DNA of 25,351 nucleotides from Isohypsibius dastychi (GCA_034696485.1 JAQIWT010000270.1:1-25351); one strand, 5' to 3'. Counted from the stretch's first letter, positions 16,601-25,351 are shown. A program made the numbers and translations. The notes: generated by a model from the letters alone, not told the origin.

Positions 16601-19600
16601 ATCAGTTTCCATGTTCAGAACGGCAATGACTCGTGAGGTAAGTGATAAGCCATAGACGTCGATCGTGTTAGAGTGTAAACAGGACAAGATGTATTCAGGA
16701 ACCGTAGTATGAAAAGAACTGTTCTGTGCTCAAATCGAAGTATTATGAGTTGAAGAAAGTTCAAATACTTCCTCGTGTTTATGGTTGATCATCAGTTTTT
16801 GCTTGATACAGTGTTGTTTTTGAGGCAGGGGCCAGCGGCCAAGGCCCCATGTAATATTTGTCTGGCCCCACATAGCAGGTCCCGTTATTACCGTATGAAT
16901 GCCACCCGCGAAATTATAGCCTTTCCGAAATAAAGGCCCAGATTTTCCCTTCATTTTCAAAGGAGAAAGGTTTTCGCTTTCCCTTTTGAAAACGCGCTTT
17001 TTTGTCACGTGGCAGGTTACAAAATTGCTCCCTTTTGAATAACGGCCTGGACCAATAATCGGTAAACTACGGTCAGAAATATTTTCTGGTCCTGCATTGC
17101 TGGCTCCATACGAAAATCAGTTTTTGGCCGCATGAAGAAATGTTTTGGTGAAACCCCCCCAAAACGACCCCAAATTTGTTTGTACAATTTGGTCTGTTTT
17201 TGCCTCATGCTCTGATGTTTCTAATTTGGGGCCCCATATAAGCGAATACATTCGGCCCCATATCAGAAAATCTTTGCCATGGACCCCATATACTGATTCT
17301 AGATACACCGCTGGTTTGACGGCGCTTGAAACTAAACCAAGAATACGAGTAACTGGTCAAAAAATTTAAGCTAGGTGGCAATGGTGGTTTGGGCAAATTT
17401 TGTTCAGATATGCTCGAAAAGCCTTGTAGCTGGCATTTTATGATAAATCCTCGATATTTTCGGGTACGCCAACCTATTCTGCCTCTCGGCCAAGAGTGGC
17501 ACGAGTGGGAATACTGTTCCCGCAAGTTTGAGTGTATTTTGGTCCAATTGGTTTGTCGTGGTTAGATTTGGTCACTCTCTAAAACTCGTACTACACGGGG
17601 GAGTTTGAGGGAAGGGGCGTTCATCCAGGTACTCCGTTCTGCCGATCAAGTGGTACAAAACAAACTTGAATCAGGAAATCCATGTCAGGGCATGCATTCC
17701 TATTGCTTGCAAACGCAGCAATCCAAACAATACTTTACAGTACCCGCAGTCCTCGTGGCTGCGCTTCATTTTCTGAATCAGGTTTGTTTTGTACCACTTG
17801 ATCGGCAGAACGGAGTAAACCACACTGGCTCGATCGGTGAGTTTGGTGCAATTGTACGATTCAATTCATCGAGAATTTCGTGTACACGTTATTTGCATCA
17901 GATGGCTAGTGGATGGCAGGCGAATTTGAGTGTAGCCTGGGTGTCGGATGCCGATATGATAATAACTGCATATCCAAGTACTGTAACCGGTACAAAGAAT
18001 TCACCTAATGCTCAATAGGTGAGCCCTGGGCTTCGAGTTGGGCGGGCGTTGATCCGGATGGAATCCCCACTGATGTGAGACTTATGAAGTGTCTTCCAGG
18101 TTTCGTCTATGTTTCTGATGCAGGAAGCATGAGTCTTGTGGAATGAGTACATCTAACTGAAATCGGCTTTGATTGGGGCGTCACAAGACTGCGGGGCCCA
18201 CACTGGGGGTGGGAGCTAGAGGGGGAGCTCATCGTACGGGAGTTCCGAAGGCAAAACCTCCCTAGGAGTACGCTTCTATGGTTTGGACGCATTCTGTCAA
18301 GACCAGTAGCAGGCTTCGGTCAATGTCTTCGGTCAAAGTCTTCGGTCATGGAAACCAGGTTCTGTTCTCGCTGATTTCTGCCTGCGGAACTCCCACTATT
18401 GCAAATTGAGACCTTTGATATTCGCGCAATCAAGTGTAGTGTAGAGTAGTGTAGTGTAGAGACACACACGCTACGAAACGTCATGCCTTAACGTTTGGGC
18501 ACTTGTTGAAAAGCAGGTATACTTGCATTCTCACACAGTCTGTTTGATTTCAGATCAGCCGGGTAAATCGTGAATATTCTCGCGAACTCTCATCTCCGGA
18601 GAAAGATTGCTTCTTGCTTGAGTTTGTCCTGAGATTGGGCCTGAAACAACTGCTACGCTTACTGATCTTCATGGTTGAAAACGGAGAGTCTCGTCGGATG
18701 AGCCCGGTTGTAACTACACTGCTTCATCTTACGGAAGTGAAAGGTTGGTCAGGTCACTCAGTGGTATTTCGTTCCATCCATCAGTCCATGAATACGATCA
18801 TCTTTCATTTTTCTAAGGAACCTTCACAACTTGGAAAGAACAAGCCTATCGGGCTGTTATCGACGTTGAATTTGAAGGTCAGCTACTCGAAAGTTCCCAA
18901 CCGACATACAAGATTGAGAAGGCAGGATCGATGATCATATTCATAAACGAAGATGGCCTCAATTTTCCCCGTCCTCCCCTGAGAGCCATGGACCAAGATG
19001 CCGCAAAACTCATGGTCTAAACTTCCATCTGTACGCGAAAAAGATTTTCTGGAATCTGGATGCTGGGGTAAGAGTTCGAATAGGGTATTGATCAGTTGAA
19101 TCTACGTATACTGATTCGTGACTGTTAATTCTTCCGCAGTTGTAACTATCACTCAGTTTTGTGCCTTCACAGGAAATGATCAATGCTATGCAATTGTACG
19201 GAAGTGATATGGGAGACGAGGCCGACGTCTCACTCGTTGTTGTAGCCTCCCATGGCGATTCGGGAGATGTGGTCTACGGTTCCGACGGAAATGCTACGCC
19301 AACGCGAGTATTCAATGACATTTTAGCGGAGGAAAACTGTTTGAGATTCAAAGGAAAACCGAAGATATTCCTTTCATGTCGTGGAAGTGTGTTCAAAATC
19401 TGTGGAGGCTATTATCATGATGGAAGTAATTTTTTTTGTTGTAGACCGTTCCAACCCGTTCAATCAGTTCCCCCCACTCAATCCTTTCGGACCGTTGAAT
19501 CAGATAACAGTTTTTTCGACCCTTCCTGGTATGTACAAGTCGGGACCACGGATCAAAATGAAGCGTACATTAACGCAACGACCTGTATCGTTTCAGAGTG

Positions 19601-19976
19601 TCAGACCCATCGTGATTCAGTGACTGGGTCCACGTTTGTTGATCAACTCGTGACCAACCTAGCGGAACACGCTAACAGCTTGGATTTCCTTTCGATTATG
19701 AGAAAGGTTCGTGAGATTCAAATTAACAAGATGATATCTATTTTATAGACGCTGATCAGTTCTCCTGAATTAAACATGATTTTCCAGGTGAAAGATGATT
19801 TACTAACTGAACAAATTCGTCTACGTAATCTACAAGCAATCAATCAAAGCGGGCTGCTGAACAGCTCACTCGAGCCGGATATACGACACAACACTCCTGT
19901 CCCACTGTTTTTGCGTCCCAGACGATCCAGCAACCGGGGATGCGTGGTAGTTCGATTTTTGGGTTGCCAGATTTAG
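16407..19976 (+). CDS. CARD-containing caspase-like gene, probably frameshifted
   Basis: Caspases are Cys-His proteases of apoptosis and immunity; a CARD recruits them to activators. Exon model: 16407-16637 (GAG|GTAAGT), 18554-18752, 18818-19067, 19173-19386, 19445-19528, 19597-19706, 19788-19976. Exon 1 encodes an about 77-residue helical domain resembling a CARD (VADMVPHRL; ILFYPASVSMFRTAM). Exon 3 starts p20 (GSMIIFINEDGLNF; DQDAAKLM), exon 4 has the catalytic His (VVVASHGDSGDVVYGSDG) and Cys (KPKIFLSCRG), exons 5-7 encode p10 (ITVFSTLP, GSTFVDQLVTNLAEH, then NTPVPLFLRP). Two defects: exon 3 loses frame after KLM (stop at 19018; GLNFHLYAKK resumes in another frame), and two residues seem missing before LSCRG. 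Intron 1 (1.9 kb) holds two mobile elements. It is either a recent pseudogene or a live gene with a sequence error. Confidence 0.7.
16809..17313. mobile_element. Degenerate hAT-like element in caspase intron 1
   Basis: The ends read CAGTGTTGTTTTTGAGG (left) and, inward from the right, CAGCGGTGTATCTAGAATCAG. The latter resembles common hAT termini. Flanking octamers GCTTGATA and GTTTGACG agree at only 5 of 8 positions. The interior repeats GGCCCCATAT-like motifs in both orientations (16842-17292). No transposase is visible. The boundaries are tentative. Confidence 0.3.
17632..17815. mobile_element. Tc1/mariner-type MITE
   Basis: A 184-bp element flanked by TA on each side (17630-17631 and 17816-17817). 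The terminal 34 nt are perfect inverted repeats starting CTCCGTTCTGCCGATCAAGT, and imperfect pairing extends to about 48 nt. The small size, TA target duplication and lack of coding capacity fit a mariner-derived MITE. It sits in caspase intron 1 and generates part of the spurious open frame at 17605-18018. Confidence 0.7.
18312..18350 (+). repeat. 12-bp tandem repeat, three copies
   Basis: The unit TCTTCGGTCAAA (with variants) occurs three times in a row in the long first intron of the caspase gene. A second micro-repeat, AGTGTAGTGTAGAG-like, follows at about 18436-18462. Confidence 0.6.
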
Positions 19977-20146
19977 GCGGAATCTACTTTGCTCTGAGTT
20001 TTTGGTGAAAGGGTATTGATAGCTTGAATTCGTTTCGATATCTATGCTTTTTCGAATCAAACCGTGCTTTTTTCGATGACTGCAATCCATGTTTTCTTTC
20101 AAAAATGTTCTTATTGTAGTAGTTAGACAGTATCCACGACAACGGT

Positions 20147-20389
20147 TTATTTGCTACACGAGGAGAACAAAGTTTTAGTTCTGGTCATAAGCCTGTGGAG
20201 AGCACTGTTCGGGTGCCAGATGGGTTGCAGGACGTGAGATTTGTCAGCTGCCAGTAGTTCACGATTCTCCTTCAAACTCAGCCATATGAGTCCGGAATAA
20301 CCCTTCAAATAGCATGTCGACCCAAAATACTCGTCGTACAAGTGTCCGAGTTTCCAAGAATCATAAAGACGATGGCAATCTCCTCGGAC
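20147..20389 (-). CDS. Unrecognised minus-strand terminal exon
   Basis: After an acceptor (TTATCTAG|GTCC, exon start 20389) an 80-codon frame runs to a stop at 20147. It reads like real protein: GDCHRLYDSWKLGHLYDEYF, then STCYLKGYSGLIWLSLKEN and WHPNSALHRLMTRTKTLF, with few low-complexity stretches. I do not recognise the family. A preceding exon in matching phase was not secured in 20400-20560. It is possibly the 3' end of the gene that includes the exon at 21962-22093, with the foldback element in the intron between. Confidence 0.35.
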   Translation of the reverse strand, partial: VRGDCHRLYDSWKLGHLYDEYFGSTCYLKGYSGLIWLSLKENRELLAADKSHVLQPIWHPNSALHRLMTRTKTLFSSCSK

Positions 20390-20667
20390 CTAGATAATGA
20401 AACAAAACCGATTTACAATCGAGATTCACGAAGATCAGTAGCAGCAACCGTTCCCGGAATGCTGTACTTCGCCACACCCAGTAGACCACTCAATTCTTAG
20501 CGGTCCCAATCCAAATACCCAAGTTGTTTTTTAATGAAACATTTTTTTCGTTTTCCCGTAATTCCAAGGAGAAATTCTTTAAAAGTGGTAGCGCCAGTTT
20601 GCATGATGCAACAGGTGTTTTTTGACTCAATCAGTAGGGCTGTGTTTCGATTGTATGGTTGTGCTGG

Positions 20668-21408
20668 CAAAAACGTTTGGTGCGAGTTCGGGCATCATCG
20701 ACACCATCCATTTCCTCGGGGCACCATTGTTTTTAATGGTGCCATAACAGTAACAACTCGGGTCACCATTCCCCGTGAAGATTCCAGTGTACACGTTGGC
20801 CAAACGGATTTTTGGCAAAAAAAGTAGTTCTTCATCGCAAAAATTTCATCCGTTTCTACTGCAGTTATGAACAATTGACTCAACTCAAGCTCTAGTTCAA
20901 GTAAGCTTGGGACACCTGGCGACCCTGTCGCATCGACACTGATCGAACTTCTACAGCTTTGAACGACTCCAAGAACCAGCTGCATAAGGTTCCCGTCTCT
21001 GGATCTTATCCATTCGCTAATCATTGGCAGCTCGTGCCGTCTTGCCGACCTTGAGCGGATGTAAAACAACAGACTAGATCTTTTTCACTGAAGGAACAAC
21101 AGTGCCAGATCTGTCGTCAGAGGGTCTCAGTTCACTTGGACTACAAATTGAGTCGATTGTTCGTGATAGCAGCAAAAACGGATGACATTTTTGCGATGAA
21201 GAACTTCTATTCTTTTGCCAACAATTCGGCTGGCCAACGCGTACGATGGAATCTTTACGGAGAATGGTGTCCCGAGTTGTTACTGTTATGACACCATTAA
21301 AAACAATGGTGCCCCGAGTTAGGGATGGTGTGGTCAGTTATTGGAGAATGGTGCTCCGAGGAAATGGATGGTGTCGATGGTGCCCCGAGCTCTCACCAAA
21401 ACGTTTTG
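20668..21408. mobile_element. Foldback element with CACCAT-rich arms
   Basis: The left arm (20668 to about 20905) recurs as the reverse complement at about 21129-21408. Examples are CAAAAACGTTTGGTG against CACCAAAACGTTTTG, and TAACAGTAACAACTCGGG against CCCGAGTTGTTACTGTTA. Arms are about 240-280 bp with a loop of about 220 bp; the right arm has an extra GGATGGTG-type segment. Target duplications were not resolved. Minus-strand frames here (for example 20695-21069) run from loop into arm and are not taken as genes. It resembles the 3375-4134 element in design, but the sequences are not clearly homologous. Confidence 0.65.
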
Positions 21409-21795
21409 TTCGAGTCTCACAGATGCAGATTTATCTTCCAGCCAAAGCGGTAGTGAACCAGTTCGGGAGAAACGTGGGATTCACTTAAAAAGCCTAAATA
21501 TCTCACTGATTGATCATAAAGCCCAGTCAAACGGGCTTTCGACCCCAGGATTCACAGTACCTGACTGCTTGAGAAAAGAATTGTAATCAGGCTTTGTAAA
21601 GGATAATCTATTTTCTTCAGTCTGAATACCGAAATGGTTGTTGCTGTTTTTTTCCCAACCCTGTCTGGTTGAAATATTTTCTCATTGATGTGCATTGATC
21701 GTCGATATTAGCCGGAGCTGATCAGGGAACCAGGCATTGTGCCAAATTTCCATCTTTTTTTACCAATGTGTTCAAACACATTGTAGCCATAATAC
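21409..21795. other. Spacer, no gene recognised
   Basis: No splice-bounded exon was established. The region includes a short inverted repeat (AAAGCCC near 21519 and GGGCTTT near 21534). Confidence 0.3.
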
Positions 21796-22093
21796 CTTCA
21801 TAACAATGGTCGCAAAATCATCGTAGCGGGCGTTTTCTCTCACAATCTTTGTGAATGTATGTATGAACCAAGAACCATGGGTTTTGGTTCCCGACCCGAT
21901 GCGTGGAAAGCCTATAAAAATTTCTTTTGTTTTTGCTCTGAATATGACAGATTAAACCTACTTGGTGTTCCAACAGTGACCAGATGAAAATCCCCCATGA
22001 ACACAGGCGGACAAAACGGGTAGACAGAGCCATCGACGATCGATGAGGAGAAACGGCTGGATTTCCACGTGCTTCCCTCGTAACAGCTCCTCA
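21796..22093 (-). CDS. Possible internal exons of an unrecognised minus-strand gene
   Basis: After a strong acceptor (TACAATTTCAG|TG) an exon starts at 22093 and stays open as SCYEGSTWKSSRFSSSIVDG then VYPFCPPVFMGDFHLVTVGT. Two donors are possible: CCAA|GTAGGT (21962) or AGTAG|GTTTAA (21958). The second joins in phase to a small exon at 21796-21838 (ENARYDDFATIVMK, donor AAG|GTATTA). The sequence looks protein-like but matches no family I recognise. It may belong with the terminal exon at 20147-20389. Confidence 0.3.
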
Positions 22094-23040
22094 CTGAAAT
22101 TGTACACCGAAAACTCCGATCATTTTATACAGCGGTCCAGCTCTTAAAATGAAACGAAGAGAGTTCTAAAGAGAAGAGAATTCATGGCTGGCCCAGATAC
22201 ATTCTCTAGCAGACGTATTTCTTTGAGGATGTCAGTCTAGTTTTCGTCAAGAGCATGATAAATACAATAAATTACATTTTTCCAAAGTCGACTGAGAATG
22301 AGAAACGGGAGAGAACAAACTAATAAGAACATAATTCGATGTGATGGATTTCCACCGTGAGTCTTGAGATGGCCTCTCACGGCGTGAGAGGCCATTAGAT
22401 GCGTGAACCAATCCTATTATGTCAACTGTTGCAATGCAACATCAACATTTTCGTCGAAAAACTTAGTCCTTGATTAATTCACAAGATAGAGAAACATTCT
22501 TTTTCTGCACTGTTGAACCAGTCCCAACCAATCGCGTTCACTTTCGGGTAAGATAGGAAAACTGCACACCTTTCCAGCCAAGGTAAGAATGAAAAGCTGT
22601 TGCTTTCAGCGAAGAGTCAGCGTTTGATACTTCAGTACTTCGGAGCACTGATAAAAAAATAAAACGAACCCTGCAGAAGCGTACTGTCGTCTTTTAGAAG
22701 GGCGCACACACAAGGGGTTCGGATCTGAATGGAGGGGCCGAATGAAATGAAGCCCAAAACCCCTTCAAACCATGAAAAGAAGAGAGTTAGACCCCAATGC
22801 TATAGTCTACCAGTCTTCCGGTTCGTTCGAAATAATAAAAAGAACGGAGTTTTTAAATTATGAGCGACAAAAATGACCGGGGTTTTCGGTGTAATTGAGT
22901 GTGTATTTTGCTGAATTTGCAGCACGGTAAGAACGGATATCTGCTATTCGTGTTGCGCTGAAGGCGACTCAGTTGTTTTGATTCAGTGTCTGAATCTCGT
23001 ATTTTCAACATGATTCTCATCTCAAATTTGATGTCGTCAG
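22094..23040. other. Region between minus-strand genes
   Basis: No plus-strand gene was seen. A minus-strand frame at 22853-23044 directly follows the p10-like frame and could be the caspase C-terminus, but it has no convincing motif. A perfect hairpin lies at 22369-22395. Confidence 0.3.
22369..22395. repeat. Perfect 12-bp hairpin
   Basis: ATGGCCTCTCAC is followed, after a 3-base loop (GGC), by its exact reverse complement GTGAGAGGCCAT. There is no T tract, and in a eukaryote it is not a terminator. It may be a small regulatory palindrome or a transposon footprint. Confidence 0.7.
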
Positions 23041-24615
23041 TCATTCAGAATCGATTCGTCCCTGTTTCTTAGAATTCCCAAATGTGATGGATTTTTGAAA
23101 ATTAAAAATGTTGGCTGGAGAAAATTCAACATGAATCTTCTCCGCAAAATCAGTTTCTCTGACGAATAATTCTGAATTTTTCTGCATGACAGTTCTCGGT
23201 GACAGAGTAGAAGAGCAATATTTATGAGACATTGTGGATCTTGACAATAAAATAATTTTTTTTCCGCCCCTACAAAATCTCAATCTCTGGCTATATTCGT
23301 CGATGTGAGCATAAAAACTATAATACAGCGAAATTATAAACTATCGAGCAATCACTCGTATGTATCGCGCACATCACTTTTGATTCTTGGGCTGAATGGA
23401 AAAGGGCAAAGCTTCCTTCCATGTTAGTTTTCTCTTCTTTATAGCTGGATTTGCATTAGCTCAGCTGTTTTCTATGCTGTTTTCGAAAAGCTCAGAAGGC
23501 CGAAGCGAATTCAAACCCATAATAAGATGCGGGGGACCACATGTGCGCCCCGCCCGCCCAGGAGACAAACATAGTCGGAGGCCGTGCGATACACGGTTCT
23601 TCCGGCTCTTGTTGTCTATCCAGGCGCCATTTTTCCAACTTTCAAAAACATCATTGCCGAGTGATCGCTTTAAAATGTGACTTACGTTGATGGGCAAAGA
23701 TGTGCAGCATTATTCTTGGTGTGCGAGTTAACCAAGGACACTTTTCGTCGCTGAGCAGGTACAGAAGTTCCCAATAGTTCACGGCCTCGTTGTTGTCGCA
23801 CAGGAATCTGGCGCCATCGCCAGACGAAAAAACACATGATGCTACCAAGCGGACGTTTCCGTCATTCACATGAATGCCAAAAGTCTCAGTCAGCGAGATG
23901 AGCTCCTACAGTACACGTAATGAAATCGTAATGTATTCCGAATCAGGTCAGTCAATTTCATGCTGAGTCGACGCGCTTGTAGCCGACACAATTGTCCCCT
24001 TGTCCCCTGTCCCCGCGGACAAGAGGACACTTTCGTCGGATGACACAGCCGACCAAATTGTCCCCTGGGCCTGTCTTGGAGGACAATTTCGGGGGACAGT
24101 TCAGAGGGGACAATTTCGGGGACAGTTTCGGAGGGGACAATTTCCGGGGACAGTTTCGGGGACAGTTTGGAGGGGAAATTTTTCCCGGGTCAGTTTGGTT
24201 GGGGTTCAGCGGTCGAATTCACGGTGTGCACGAAATCGCACATTCGATGATCTATACACATTGCCGTTTCTCCTATAATAATGCACATGCCTATGCACAT
24301 TCTGATCAAGCCATAGTACCTTTCTCGACCTGGTGAAGTGAATTGTATCCATGTATACTTCGAAATGGAGATCCGTGAACAAATTGTACAATTTCTCAGC
24401 GTCGACATGTTTCACCCCAGGAGCTCCGAGTTCAGAAGGCGAACCACGAAAATGTGTTTCTATATCATGAACCGTGATCAGCACAAGCACCCGGGAATCG
24501 TAAACTCCTGGACCGCCAGTCAGGCTATTCAAACATTTGCTGTCAAAGTTCTGGAATTCATCCGAAACTGGAGAATTTTCTCCGCGGTCCACGGGGCAGA
24601 AAAAGGGTTCCGGGT
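23041..24615 (-). CDS. Caspase homologue lacking catalytic residues (pseudocaspase)
   Basis: Two exons are firm on the minus strand: 24320-24615 (acceptor TATTGCAG|AC, donor AAG|GTACTA) and 23686-23905 (acceptor CTGTAG|GAG, donor CAAC|GTAAGT). They join in frame and match the plus-strand caspase exons in order and intron phase (1, 0, 1). The first has the p20 start (SRVLVLITVHDIETHFRG; VDAEKLYNLFTDLHFEVYM). The second aligns with the His and Cys blocks, but SHG is SSG (VFSSGDGARF) and QACRG is IFAHQ (TPRIMLHIFAHQR), so both catalytic residues are gone. A p10-like frame follows at 23041-23283 (IILLSRSTMSHKYC, then NSELFVRETDFAEK), but its acceptor (TTTTGTAG|GGGC) does not join in phase, perhaps because of an indel in the A8 run. 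No CARD exon was found upstream. It is a pseudoenzyme or an old pseudogene; the clean frames and donors favour selection. Confidence 0.6.
23985..24180. repeat. GGGGACA-type repeat in pseudocaspase intron
   Basis: Inside the 414-nt intron (23906-24319) a unit like GGGGACAATTTCGG or GGGGACAGTTTCGG occurs about six times in direct orientation (24078-24175). Its complement (TTGTCCCC, TGTCCCC) occurs at 23991-24015 and 24058-24066, so the block can fold back. The glycine/phenylalanine-rich frames here are translations of the repeat and are not genes. Confidence 0.75.
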
Positions 24616-25351
24616 CTGCAATATATAAGCATTGATGTTGACAGTGGCCAGGCAGAATGTCAACAAACATTGTGTCAACGATAAACGTCCGGCCCGGTTT
24701 TCTGAACGGGCCTTTCACGCGCCTTTTTAAAATCTATTTCTTTCTTTTTGCCGCCAAGTTGTAAATCTCTATCCAGCGGGAGCCCGATTGTTTTGCACTG
24801 TTTCCGCTTGACATGCAGTGATTGACTTCCCCAAGCCACGTTTGTAACCGTTCTTTTTTCTGACTCCCCGTCTTCTTGAACCTGGGGTGCACAAGCACCG
24901 TCTTTGCGAACCGTTTGCGTCAAAGGGGCAGACCGGATTTTTCATCACGACCAGTCGGACTTCTCGGATCTCTGCTACTCAGATGATCAGACCACATCTT
25001 GATCAGTGAAGATACTTGGTGTAATAAAAGATCAGGGCATTTTTGCGCGAATCGGTTCGAACAGTTTTTATATCATACTCTCCTGCTTGGAATTTGAACT
25101 TTGTTTCCACTCGAGTTTTTATATAAATGTGATATACATTTAACACTTCCACCATTGACCACCAAAATCGCGTGCACATATCAGGAACTACTAAAGGAAA
25201 AGCTTCAGGAACAGGCAAGGCGTACACATCCTTATATCCTGATTACATTAATACTCATTTATTTTAAGTACATATTAACTCTTAGATGACTGAGAGAGCC
25301 TTTTCGGCTCTACGCTTTGGCAAAAAAACCGCTGCGCGCGTACTATGGTGA
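24616..25351. other. 5' flank of the pseudocaspase, no secure exon
   Basis: This should contain upstream exons of the minus-strand caspase homologue. One minus-strand frame near 25140-25227 has a VVP...W pattern vaguely like the CARD exon, but nothing firm. Copies of the dispersed GGTTCA repeat lie at 24846-24925. Confidence 0.35.
24846..24925. repeat. Dispersed GGTTCA repeat, second copy
   Basis: GTAACCGTTCTT, GACTCCCCGTCTTCTTGAAC and CACCGTCTTTGCGAACCG follow the same order as the reverse complement of 4540-4620 (GTAACCGTTTTT, GAACTCTCCGTTTTCTTGAA, CCCCGTTTTTGTGAACCG). The two loci are 20 kb apart, so this is a diverged interspersed repeat. Confidence 0.55.

Noticed and set aside
17605-18018. 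Plus-strand frame of 137 codons in the caspase intron
   Set aside because: Its first half is the MITE, including both terminal repeats. The second half (17820-18018) has no recognisable domain and no good acceptor.
19419-19444. Apparent 19-26 nt intron in the caspase
   Set aside because: The frame change can be explained by a 19-nt GT-AG unit, but a 58-nt intron with donor GGAA|GTGTGT gives the same frame. It also matches the splice position of the minus-strand paralogue.
22369-22395. Hairpin as a transcription terminator
   Set aside because: There is no U tract, and the window is eukaryotic, so it is listed only as a palindrome.
23396-23680. Plus-strand frame with a hydrophobic N-terminus
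   Set aside because: It is antisense to the pseudocaspase between two of its exons, the hydrophobic run is short, and no splice or homology support was seen.
23992-24336. Glycine/phenylalanine-rich frames
   Set aside because: They are translations of the GGGGACA repeat in an intron, and two different frames give the same kind of peptide.
25003-25227. Minus-strand frame with a VVP...W pattern, possible CARD exon of the pseudocaspase
   Set aside because: Only a few residues match the CARD exon, no helix-1 counterpart is upstream, and no splice to 24615 in the right phase was found.

Overview
This is eukaryotic, almost certainly animal, DNA. Genes are cut into short exons by many small introns of roughly 50-500 nt, with GT donors and pyrimidine-rich TTTCAG-type acceptors. 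The one unmistakable gene encodes the COPII coat protein Sec23, and a caspase locus lies beside it. Intron style and gene content fit a small-genome invertebrate (ecdysozoan, perhaps a nematode), but I could not fix the phylum. There are no bacterial operons, and I saw no rRNA, tRNA or CRISPR.

Layout. 1-8255 is gene-poor and rich in non-autonomous DNA transposons: a piggyBac-like element (762-1654, TTAA ends), a foldback hAT-like element (3375-4134, 8-bp target duplication) and a Mutator-like element (5983-6688, 9-bp target duplication) carrying a piece of a Ulp1/SENP-type cysteine protease. Between them, on the minus strand, are the first exon of a small secreted or membrane protein (2398-2761) and a single-pass membrane protein with an S/T/P-rich stalk and a cysteine-rich module (about 4835-5834). 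8256-14447 (+) is a complete 17-exon SEC23 gene whose exon lengths sum to exactly 2487 nt (828 codons plus stop), with a Q-rich N-terminal extension.

Downstream of SEC23 is a tandem duplication. The last two SEC23 exons, a spacer and a CARD-encoding exon occur twice (14091-15643, then 15648 to about 16600). SEC23 function stays with copy 1, while the intact CARD belongs to copy 2. The duplicated last SEC23 exon is still open and differs from the original almost only at synonymous positions. From the second CARD (16407) a caspase-like gene runs to 19976. It has CARD, linker, p20 with the SHG and SCRG active-site boxes, and p10, but a frameshift and a two-residue loss in p20 suggest decay.

23041-24615 (minus) holds a second, divergent caspase homologue, facing the first. 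Two exons splice in frame at positions and phases matching the plus-strand gene, but both catalytic residues are replaced (His to Ser, Cys to Ala), so it reads as a pseudocaspase. Between the two caspases lie a foldback element (20668-21408) and exons of one or more unrecognised minus-strand genes. The most interesting parts are this caspase/pseudocaspase pair, the SEC23-CARD tandem duplication and the transposon-borne Ulp1 fragment.
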